Source: Xiphias gladius (lineage: Eukaryota > Chordata > Actinopteri > Istiophoriformes > Xiphiidae). From it: 64,000 nt of DNA. Location: NCBI RefSeq assembly GCF_016859285.1, contig NC_053413.1:23626939-23690938 (forward strand). Direction: 5' to 3'. Positions 34,199-44,655 of this stretch are shown piece by piece; within the stretch, counting starts at the first letter, position 1; every line of letters starts with the position of its first letter. The notes beneath the pieces are model-generated. The model saw only the letters and a list, made by a program, of their open reading frames with translations, had not been told where the DNA came from and made no database searches. The translations under genes and the position numbers were made by a program.

Positions 34199-36445
34199 AT
34201 GTCGTCCCAAGTCAGACTGAGGCTCCTGCCGAGTGCCAGATGTTTGTTCGACGAGCCCGTTCAGCTGAAGGTGGCCGGGCTGAGGTCGAGGCAGGTGGTC
34301 ACCCTGAGAGCCGGATGGTCACCCTGAGAAGAGAGTGACAGACAGAAGGTGGTTTTCAGATCCTCGCCACCTACAGGGCTGATGAGGCTGGCGAGCGGGA
34401 GATCGGACCTCACCCAGCGGAGCTAGCTCCACTGGAGCCCGAACCCATGGGTCTGCTGTGGTCAATGGAGGCAGACACCTTGCACAAAAGGTTTCAAAAA
34501 ACGAATTCACTAAACCCCCACGTGGTGAAGTTCTCTGTGCATGAGGAGGAGAGCGAAGGAAGAATTCTGGCAGAGGCGACTAACGAGAGGTTTCTGACCA
34601 GACAGGGGGTCAGCCGGCTCCCCGTCAAAGAGGGGAATATTCGTGGAGTCCTGTTCACTCCCCCAGGCTGGTGGATTTGTTATTTGTTTCTGTCTATATC
34701 TTTGACATTTTTTAATTTATTAAATTTGTTAATGATCTTAAAATTTACTAATTCTCTTAAGAGAACAAAACCAAAAATGAATTTATGCTTCATCAGGTAC
34801 TGTCTGTTCAGCCACAGGCTGATATAGTCAACATTTCATGCCACAGAAAATCCCTGTCATCCAAAACCTATAAATAACTAATAAAATATCGAGAAGTAAG
34901 AAATCATAAAAAACATGAAATGAGATTTATGATATGCGGTGCTATTTATAGTGTCTCATATGTCCACTGGTCCAGGAGGAGGCCCGTTCCCCGGGGTGTT
35001 GGATCTGTACACTTTTGGTGGAGGTTTATCTGAGAAAAGGGCGTCTCTGCTGGCCAGTCGAGGATTTGTGGTTCTGACTGTAGCGCTCTACGGCCATGAC
35101 GACATGCCGAGGAACATCAAAGATGTTCATCTGGATTATTTTGAGGAAGCGATAGAGTTTTTAAAAAAACAAGATAAGGTGAGTTGTTTGAAATGGCTGA
35201 GAGTGTTTGTGTTCTTACCAGTTAAAAAAGACACATCTGCAATTTTTCTCCTTGTTCAATTTTATAATTTAGTTTTTTTACTATTTGAAAATTTACACCT
35301 ATGATTACTCTACTTTAAGGTCTGAACTAGGCCGATTGGTTATGATGGATTTTTTTTTATAGATGAGGTTTGAGTTTCTGCAGGTAGATGGCACTATTTC
35401 CTCTCTCTGTACAGACACGGTGGCAAATGCTGATTGAACAAACATGAAATGCATCATCTTCTGTGCAGCAGACTTTTTTTTTTCCACAGCAAAGCAATAC
35501 CTGCGCATAAGTGGTGTATATCAGAAAATGCAAAAGTTGTCAAATCGACACTAATCAGTGATATAAAGTGGTAGCAAAACACACTTGCCATTGTTTCACA
35601 GGGAGCATTAAAAAGCAAACATACAGTGGCAAATGTGAAGGTTGCCTTGGGCAATGTTCGCAGCACGACTGCAGGACAACAAAGGAAATACATTCCTATT
35701 CCTTCGCCATAGTGTCTCAAAAAATGTTAAATCAAAAGGTGAACTTTTACAGGCACATGCATACAATCAGATGCTTCGTGTTCATCGACAGAAGAGAAAA
35801 TCTGCAGTTTGTAATATGCATTTTGCTTTTCCACAGGTGGCCAGTAAAGGAGTTGGTGTAATATCCCTTTCAAAAAGCGGAGATGTTGCACTTTCAATAG
35901 CCTCTTACCTGCCAGATGTCAAGGCCACAGTGTGGATCAACGGCTGCTGTGCCAACACAGCTTTACCCCTCTATTATAAGAAAAGCCAAATCCATCCTGC
36001 GTTGATGTTTGACGTCAGCAAGGTCATTCCCACTGAGTCGGGAGCCAGCATAGTCAGGTATGCAATGAAAAATCCCCTGGCCGAGGAGAACAAGGCCAGT
36101 CTGGTCCCCATTGAACGAGCAAAGGGACATTTCCTCTTTGCAGCTGGAGAGGACGACCTCAACTGGGACAGCAAGGCTTACATGGGCCAGATGGTGGAGA
36201 GACTGAAGCGTCATGGGAAGGAGAACTTTGAGAGTCTGAGTTACCCGGGAGCAGGACATTACCTAGAGCCACCTTATGGACCCTACTGCCCCTCCAGCTT
36301 TCATGGGGTTGCAGGTAAACCAGTCCTGTGGGGGGGTGAGCCCAGGTCCCACGCAGCAGCTGAAGTCCACCTGTGGAAGAAGATCCAGGAGTTCTTGAGA
36401 ACTCACCTGAGCTGTGATGCTACACGGTCTAAAGCCAAGTTATAG
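34199..36445 (+). pseudogene. ACOT/BAAT-family copy B, frameshifted in exon 1
   Basis: Exons by comparison with D: 34199-34666, 34976-35178 and 35837-36445. Exon 1 is 468 bases against 457 in the other copies. A scrambled stretch at about 34313-34445 shifts the frame, and translation from the ATG stops after about 42 residues at 34326. The stretch repeats GTCACCCTGAGA and carries several small indels, while sequence on both sides matches other copies almost base for base. Exons 2 and 3 are open (PFPGVLDLYTFGGGLSEKRA; elbow ISLSKSGD; GEDDLNW; GHYLEPPY; C-terminal AKL). The exon 1 donor position reads CCAG|GCTGG. An AATAAA lies at 36542-36547. It is either a recent pseudogene or a functional gene damaged by a local sequence error. 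Confidence 0.8.
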
Positions 36446-37089
36446 ATGCAAACACATCGATACAAACATCAGAAAAAAATAAGCTGTTTTTACGTTGAAA
36501 TTGGTTTCACGTTTTCACAATTTCACTATTTTTTTGACTCAAATAAAAGTGCCTTACATTGTGGCTCACTGTGGGAGGGGGGGGTTGGGGCTTCCATTGC
36601 GTACCGCATGTTTTGACATGGTGAATGCCAGCGTGCCCTCACTAGTCACATTAAGATGTGGATCCTTTTTAAAATACAAAAATTAAAATTGATATACGAG
36701 GCTTTTTCTTTTTCATGGTCAAAAAGTGATGAGCGAACTTTGAAAAATTGTTTGATCACCATTTTGTTTCGTAAAAAAAAAAAAAAAAATCACCAGTAAA
36801 CAGGGATGAAAAAAAAATCAATTTTTCATATTCTGAGACAGGTTTTATGCTGAGTGACCAAAAGATACATGGACTCTTGCTAATAAACAAATTAAAATTG
36901 CCAACGTTTTTAATGTAATTTGGTGTTAATGTCTTCACTTTCTTCTAGGGACATACAAGAGCAATAGGCTCAGTTTCAACACTGCGAAGGGATTTTTTTC
37001 CATTTTTGAAGCTTATGTGTCACATATTATTCTATTGGCAGGCATGAAAAAAATGTCCCCTGAACACGTCCTTTTATGACATTAGTGAA
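36446..37089. other. 3' flank of copy B
   Basis: AT-rich non-coding sequence. Its first ~100 bases match the 3' flank of copy D. No gene seen. Confidence 0.6.
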
Positions 37090-38095
37090 CGATTTAATAC
37101 AACGTAATCTGGCTGTATGAGGTTAATGTGTAGCCAGTAAAATGTTATTGGGTTGCTACATGGAAGAAATTTGGTCAGTCTTTACTGCAGATTTTGATGG
37201 ACAGGAGAGTCGTCGAGTGACCCGAAAAGACCTGCTGAAATACACTCGGTTGGCAGTTTACTAGGAACACCTAGGTAGGACTGATCCAGTCTAATACAAC
37301 AGTCCTGCAGTAAATCCTCCTTCATGAAGGTTATAATGTTCCGTTTTTTTTGTTGAAACTGTTTCAGAGAGAGGTTTTGATTCAAGTAGTTTGTGGTGCT
37401 GTTGATCTTTAACAGTTGTGCAAAGAGGTGTTTCTGTTGTGTAGCGTACCTTCATTGATATAAATGGGAGTGTGCTGTATGTAGATACTAAAATTGCTCA
37501 GCTATCTGGATACACACTGGATTATATTCTTCAATGAAGGCAAATCCGTAAATATTTGAAATTTTCCCCCAAAACGTGAGACCTTTTTGCACAGAGCGGT
37601 CTGTGTCACCAGACTACAGTATTAATCAGCTTTTGTTTGTATTGGCACACATTTGGCTCTTTCATCGCTCTGTTTCCTCTTGCTCTGGCATGTCACGCTG
37701 GCCAGAGAGTGGGACTGACCTGTTTACTTTGTTACAGTCACAGAACGAAGTCTAAAGCTGTGCAGACAGGATCTTTAGTTCCTGAAGAGATGTCGTCCCA
37801 AGTCAGACTGAGGCTCCTGCCGAGTGCCAGATGTTTGTTCGACGAGCCCGTTCAGGTGAAACAAGATAAGGTGAGTTATTTGAAATGGCTGAGAGTGTTT
37901 GTGTTCTTACCAGTTAAAAAAGACACATCTGCAATTTTTATCCTTGTTCCATTTTATAATTTAGTTTTTTTACTATTTGAAAATTTACACCTATGATTAG
38001 TCTACTTTAAGGTCTGAACTAGCCCGTTTGGTTTTGATGGGTTTTTTTTTTTTTGGATGAAGTTTGAGTTTCTGCAGGTAGATGGCACTATTTCC
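37090..38095 (+). pseudogene. Chimeric thioesterase fragment b' (exon 1 start fused to end of exon 2)
   Basis: 37090-37789 copies the B 5' flank. From the ATG at 37790 it encodes the first 24 residues of the family (through DEPVQVK). At about 37858-37862 it jumps to the last bases of exon 2 (QDK) and on into intron 2, matching 35170-35400 of copy B. Most of exon 1, intron 1 and most of exon 2 are missing. At about 38096 it meets the start of the copy C unit. As written it would give a 68-residue product with no enzyme domain. Confidence 0.85.
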
Positions 38096-38220
38096 AAATG
38101 CTGTTTCCTCTTGCTCTGGCATGTCACGCTGGCCAGAAAGTGGGACTGGCCTGTTTACTTTGTTACAGTCACATAACGCAGTCTAAAGCTGTGCAGACAG
38201 GATCTTTAGTTCCTGAAGAG
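38096..38220 (+). promoter_or_regulatory. Shared 5' leader of copy C
   Basis: Only ~125 bases of the leader common to all copies (CTGTTTCCTCTTGCTCTGGC onward) remain upstream of C. They are joined directly to the intron-2 remnant of b'. C therefore lacks the further upstream flank seen at copy A and may depend on the b' promoter. This is inference. Confidence 0.4.
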
Positions 38221-40409
38221 ATGTCGTCCCAAGTCAGACTGAGGCTGCTGCCGAGGGCCAGATGTTTGTTCGACGAGCCCGTTCAGGTGAAGGTGGCCGG
38301 GCTGAGGTCGAGGCAGGTGGTCACCCTGAGAGCCGGATCAACAGATGAGAAGGGAGTGCTGTTCAGATCCTCGGCCACCTACAGGGCTGATGAGACCGGG
38401 GCGATCGACCTGGACAGAGACCCCTCACTCAGCGGGAGCTACGTCGGAGTTGAACCCATGGGTCTGCTGTGGTCAATGAAGGCAGACACTTTGCACAAAA
38501 GGTTTCAAAAAACGAATTCACTAAACCCCCACGTGGTGAAGTTCTCTGTGCATGAGGAGGAGAGCGAAGGAAGAATTCTGGCAGAGGCGACTAACGAGAG
38601 GTGTCTGACCAGACAGGGGGTCAGCCGGCTCCCCGTCAAAGAGGGGAATATTCGTGGAGTCCTGTTCACTCCCCCGGGTTGGTGGCTCTCAGCTTACTCT
38701 TTAGTTTAATAACAGCCTAATAGAGTCTTGCTATGAGTGTCCCAGTAAGCCCTGACGGTGGGACAGTGAGCCAGCAGGCACAATACCAGGCCCCTGAAAC
38801 CAGCTGAAATAAAAGGAATGTGGCTGTCATGAAAGTCCTTAATTAAAGGAGGTCATGTAATCAGCCTTGTATGTTGGTTTGTCTGTTTGTTTATTGGTTT
38901 GTTTATTTGTCAACAGGTTTATGCAAGAAGTACTGAACCGCTTTGCACCAAACGCGGTGGAGAAATGGGGCATGGGCCAGGGAAGAGCCCACAAAATTTT
39001 GGTGCAGATCTGGATCATTTACAATGAATTTGATTTTTTTTCCACTGAAGTTTGGTTTATGTTGTTTGACATTGGCCTTGACACTTCATCGAAAGGATGC
39101 ACATTATGTAAGATCTACAACTTAGTATGACCTACAGACTTTGACTCGAATGTGTCTTATGGTCCAGGAGAAGGTCCGTTCCCTGCCGTGTTGGATGTGT
39201 GCACCTTTATGTGTGAGAAAAGAGCCAGTCTCCTGGCCAACAGAGGGTTTGTGGTTCTGGCTGTAGCGGTGTACAATGAAGAGCCTGACAACGTCAAAAA
39301 CATCCATCTGGACTACTTTGAAGAAGCAGTGGGTTTCTTACTAAGACAAACCAAGGTAAGTTGTTTGAGTAACTTTTAATGACCGCAGCATAAAGTAACA
39401 AGCCTTTGATTTTGACTCTGATTTTGAAAAAGAAAGAAAAACATTCTATTGGGGGTTTAGTTAAAAAAAAAAAAAAAAGGAGGGATACACTAAAATTAAG
39501 TGACTATTATGTGCAACTTTGGTGCCCCATTTCTTTAAGCATGTTCATTCCTATAATATCAGTTAATACAACAAACGCAAGATATCTTTATTGTCATGGG
39601 GTTTTATTTTTTTATTTTACAGTTTACTAATTATGTCTGCAATACAGTTGTTTTTTTTTTACAATGATTGAGCCCCTATGCTTGAGGAGACCTCCACATT
39701 ACACCCAGTTTTGACATTGTTATCCTGATTCACCTTCATAGTCCAGTTCCCAAGCATTGGGAGGTTTTATCACCTCTAATGTGTATGTTTTCCTTCACAG
39801 GTGGGCAGCAAAGGAGTTGGTGTAGTATCTCGATCAAAGGGAGGAGATATTGCTCTTTCCATTGCTGCTTTTTTGCCGGGGGTTGAGGCCGCAGTGTGGA
39901 TTAACGGTTGCAACGGCAATTTGGCCGTTCCTCTCTACTATAAGAACTGCCAAATCCTCTCACCGATTCTGTTTGATCATAGCAAGGTCATTCCCACTGA
40001 TTCGGGAGCCAGCATAGTCAAGTATGGTGCTAAAAATCCCCTGGCCGAGGAGAACAAGGCCAGTCTGGTCCCCATTGAACGAGCAAAGGGGCATTTCCTC
40101 TTTGCAGCTGGAGAGGAAGACCTCCAGTGGGACAGCAAGGCTTACATGGGCCAGATGGTGGATAGACTGAAGCGTCATGGGAAGGAGAACTTTGAGAGTC
40201 TGAGTTACCCAAGAGCTGGACACTTACTGGAGCCACCTTATGGACCCTACTGCCTCTCCAGCTTTCATGGGGTTGTGGATATACCAGTCCTGTGGGGGGG
40301 TGAGCCCAGGTCCCACGCAGCAGCTGAAGTCCACCTGTGGAAGAAGATCCAGGAGTTCTTGAGAACTCACCTGAGCTGTGATGCTACACGGTCTAAAGCC
40401 AAGTTATAG
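38221..40409 (+). CDS. Acyl-CoA thioesterase / BAAT-family protein, copy C
   Basis: Exons 38221-38677, 39168-39355 and 39801-40409, all GT-AG, encoding 417 residues. Exons 1 and 2 and both introns are nearly identical to copy A. The nucleophile elbow SRSKGGD (Ser227) is intact. It differs from A at the acid site, GEEDLQW instead of GEDDLNW, so Asp321 is Glu while Asp322 remains. Near the catalytic His it reads RAGHLLEPPY instead of GAGHYLEPPY. The region near residue 370 reads SSFHGVVDIPVLWGG, closer to copy B than to A. It ends in AKL (PTS1). The frame is fully open, so it is probably functional, but the altered acid loop may change activity. Confidence 0.9.
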
Positions 40410-41245
40410 ATGCAAATAGGATGATAGGAAAGACTTAGGAGGAGATAAATCCCGACATCTTCGCTGACAATTACATAACTGTGGATAATTATATATCATG
40501 GATTAATGTTTTGTGATGAAGTGAACGATTTAGCTGATAGAGCATTTAATATTTCACACATTAAAAGATTACGACTGAACCTGATGCAGGGTTTTTACAT
40601 TTAAAAGAGATATTGTTAAAATATTTTAATGCATTAATAAGCACAATCAGCCCATGAGTCTGTGTTATGATTTAAAAGGAAAATGTAAAATACAAATTTA
40701 AGATGAAAATGCCAGGTGCCATTTAAAGATTGCTAAATTGTGAGACAGAAGCTGATAAAAATGCGAAAACATCAAGTGGCTCTGTTGGAGAAGTGATACA
40801 TTTTCCAACGGCAATAACATTTTTGGTAAAAGAGGTGTCTGAGTTTAATGAATAACAAAGCATTCAAATAATTGAGCTTCTCTAGTGGAGAGGCTTGAAA
40901 AGGCTTACCTCCGAGGGAGCTGTTTATAATGGAAGTCTCAAAGTGCAGTGTGGGGTGCTTTCAGTGCCTTTTGCACGTCGTAGCGAATTAAGCAGTTATC
41001 TGACCGTTTGAGGATTAGACCTACGTCTGCCCGTCAACAGAAATGTGGTTTGAAGTCTTGACTCAGGGTGCAGCTCTGTGTTGTATTTGTTTGTTGGTCA
41101 ACTCCAGATTAACTCTAACTATAAAGTAGCAGTTGTTTTACTGAATGCGGCTAGAAAGTGATGGCCTTATATCTCCGTACATGTTACTTCCCTTCCCGTC
41201 TCTGTGAACATCCAGGCATGTGTGGGTGTGTTTATCTGATTGGAT
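40410..41245. other. 3' flank of copy C
   Basis: About the first 35 bases match the 3' flank of A, then unique A/T-rich DNA. No gene seen. Confidence 0.55.
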
Positions 41246-41505
41246 TAGGGCTGCAACTAGCAATTATTTTCATGTAATAGATATATAGCAATTTTTTTGT
41301 CACTCAATCTGTTAGTCTACAGTGTAACGTGTCAGAAAATTATGAATTGTGTGCATAGAAAGTTTCTTTTTCAAATTACTTTTGTCTGTTTTGTCTGACC
41401 AACAGTCCAAAAACAAAAGATATTCCATTTAGAATCATATACAAACAAAGAAAAGCAGCAAACCCATGACTTAAATGATTAATTGAACAATTGAAATATT
41501 TAAAA
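41246..41505 (+). repeat. MITE-like dispersed repeat copy
   Basis: Opens TTAGGGCTGCAACTAGCAAT, then TATTTTCATGTAATAGATAT and AACGTGTCAGAAAATTATGA, and ends ATGATTAATTGAACAATTGA. Same family as 22090-22388, and the best preserved copy in the window. Confidence 0.55.
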
Positions 41506-44500
41506 TCAGAAAAGTGGTCATTTTTCTGGCCATTTTTCTTTTGCCCATTCTCTGCCCCCCCCTCAATTGTCTTTGTGTTCGGAGCCTGTCAGTCATCGGT
41601 CTGGCCACTAGAGAGCGGTATAAGCCTCGTTACCAAGGCCCCCACTGTGGTGCTCGGCACAGACGCGATACCGCCGGCACCACTTTTTTTGGGGGGGGGC
41701 TTCACTGTCTGCTCTCATTTCTCACACTGCTTTAGTTTCATTTTGAGCACGATATGACTTTAAAAAAAAAACAAAAAACTGCATTCACAAAATGATCAAA
41801 ATCCAAGACAAATTTATGCTTTTTAGATTAAGTTAAAAATCGGCATAAACCTATGTTATTTAAAAGTCTCTTCCTCACTGCTATAACAGCTCTTCCTCGG
41901 AAGTCTACTGAATTCTTCCTGCTTCCTGCGATGACATAAATGCGACACTTCCTTTTGCTGCTCTCAATTAAAGCTCTTCACGGCTCATGCAACGTGAGGC
42001 TTTTATTGTGAAACAGCGACACCTTCCGGTGAGGTTGTTCCTGAACATCAGGAAGAAGATAACTTTTCTATCTGGGGGGGGGGAGAAAAAAGAAAAGAAA
42101 AAAAAACGCCCGTGAAAACAGTTCGTCTCACTGTTTATTTTCTTTTTTTGTGTGTCTTTGTTTGCTTTTTAACAAATGATATTTGCTTTAGATATTGCTG
42201 GGAGTGAAAATAACAAACAAACAGAGATTAAAAGGCGCGAGTGGACACTTGACGGACGTGGACCCACTAAAGTAAGAAACGGGTGTTTTTTATCTCAACC
42301 GTTTGAAATCCGAGGGGAGTAGCCTACTGTAAAGACTAGGGTGTTAGAAGAGCTTAAGCTTTACCGGCTCTCCTAACGAAATGTAAGCCAGACGAGTGTT
42401 CTGAAACCCTCTTTTTCCGGAGAGCAGTTCTAAGCTAACACCATTTTTCTCCCGTCCACGATAGCGCTTCGCGGTAAGCCGTAAAGCCGTCCGTTGGTGT
42501 CGGGCCGAAGGACGGACTCTGCCGACCTCCGGCAGTAGGGACGCGAACGACGACAGTAGCCGATTGTGTGAATCGATCATGTTCGTGTCAACCAGCCACG
42601 GCCGAAGCCAGAGCAATGCCTCTTTTGCCTCGTTCCCGTTGCCCTTTCCTCTGTTTTCCAGCCATCCTGTCTCAGCCCGTGTCTTGAGAGTTCTAGTGAG
42701 GAAGTTTAATCTGTCTACGCTGCGTGAACCGAGGGAAAACTACGGCAGGGGCCCACGGGGTTGGCAAAAAACGTTCAGTGACGATTTCATTAACGACCAC
42801 GTCCCTATTTCAAAACTTACAGCATCCGGGGCTGTCAAAGAGAAAGTGGGGTACACTGCTAATGGAGTTACTAAGTGAACTAAACAGAATCAAAACACAC
42901 TTGCTGCACACAATGTGATCTAGGGGCCTTTTTTTTTTTTTTAACATTTTTATCAATCACTCAATCGGCAGCGATTTTAATAGCCGTTAGGGTCATTTTT
43001 CAACCAAAAAATGGCCAAACATCCACTGGTCTCAGCTTCTCTGAGGATGAGATTTGCTTCTGTTCCTCGTCGTGGAAGACAGCTAGCTGTCACCGTAGGC
43101 TCCGAGGACATCGGGCATTATTTACTGTTCTCTGGTGTGTAATAGACTAAATGATTGATCGGCGAATTAAGGATATCACCTGCGGATCAATTGATCATGA
43201 AATGAAATGTTAATCGCAGGCCTAACTTGGTCTGTATCATCACTGTTTGTAACACAAGTGTGACTACTCCAAACTTAAGCCACTATAATAATAAAATAAT
43301 GCTCGCAGCAAGATCTGATGTTTGGTGTAGTTTTATTATACAGGGGCATTATTGTAGAAATATTTTCTACAAATGTGTGTGGAGACTTGTTTAACTGTAT
43401 CTCAAGCTGTGTGTGTGTGTGTGTGTGTGTGTGTACTCAGATTTGTGAATGTGTGCAAGAATCTGTAAAGGCCTAGCCTGACATGTGAATGTGTGAAAGA
43501 CCCGGTACGTGTGTATACAAATTTAAATTCAGTTTTCTTTTTATACATTCACAAATCTGAGAACAAACATACAGACTAATATAGTTTGAGTCTATTTAGT
43601 TTTTATAAGGCAAGATATTGTTATTACGATTATGTCCACAACAACTACTGTCACAGCAAAAAGGGAGAGAATCCAAACCTCCTTAGAAACCTCTTAATGA
43701 TCTTCCTCTTATGCCCAGTATGTTAAGCATTGTCCAGATATTGCAACAGCCCAGTGAGCTGAAACGTTGAGTGACATTTGCTTAGTGTGCTTTACACACA
43801 TGCACCCGCATTCCTTGGAGGAACGTCCTGTGCTGTAGCAACAGTTCAGAGAAAAACGTTTACAAACAGTGAAGCACAGAGGGGAACCTTAAACCCAAAG
43901 TTAATCATTTTCTTTTTCAATGAACAGCCAATCTTCATCACTTCTGCTTCCACGTAAGTAATGAACCCTCTTCCATGCCAAACCATTTTCCTCACCAGCC
44001 AGATCAGAGTTAATTTGTCCAGTGCTATTTCTAAATGCCCTCTGATTTTTGGCTCCGCAGTTATCAGCTGCCTCGTCATCCTCTGTTAAAGGGACAGCAA
44101 ACACACATCTTTATGTGTCGTTTGCTTTTGTGTCCGAGAGGGAAGACACTGATCAAATACAAAAAGCGCATTGATGAGGACTGCGTGGGTTTTGACAGTG
44201 CAAACACATATGCGGTTGCTTTAACCAGTGGTCCATCATCTGAGCACAGGACACCCGTATGTCTGTGCATTCTCGTGCTTAACTTTTCTTTCTGCTGTAC
44301 TTTCACCAAATCCGGGAACTTTTTCACATTTGCCACTTTAGATAAGAACTCTTGACTAAATAGCTAAAAAGTTATGATTATTGTGACAAACTGTTGTCAA
44401 GATGCTTATTTACTGAATAGCATAGGTGCAGTATAGCTGTTACAATGAATGCAGTGAAACAATTTAGAATGTGTGTATTAGAGGGACACTTAGATATTAA

Positions 44501-44544
44501 TGGTGTAAAGGTGGCAGGGTCCTTGCAGTTATGGTTGATATTTT
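41506..44544. other. Intergenic DNA between copies C and D
   Basis: No gene recognised. It includes a modestly CpG-rich patch (about 42440-42600), a MITE-like fragment on the - strand (43145-43225) and a (GT)n run (43409-43434). Open frames here are short and match no family I know. Confidence 0.5.
43409..43434. repeat. (GT)n microsatellite
   Basis: Thirteen GT units. Confidence 0.93.
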
Positions 44545-44655
44545 TTGTGTCTGCTATGTCACGCTGGCCAGAAAGTGGTACTGACCTGTTTACTTTGTTA
44601 CAGTCACAGAACGAAGTCTAAAGCTGTGCAGACAGGATCTTTAGTTCCTGAAGAG

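Noticed and set aside
42344..42878. Open frames of 90-104 residues on both strands
   Set aside because: No similarity I can name and no splice or start context.
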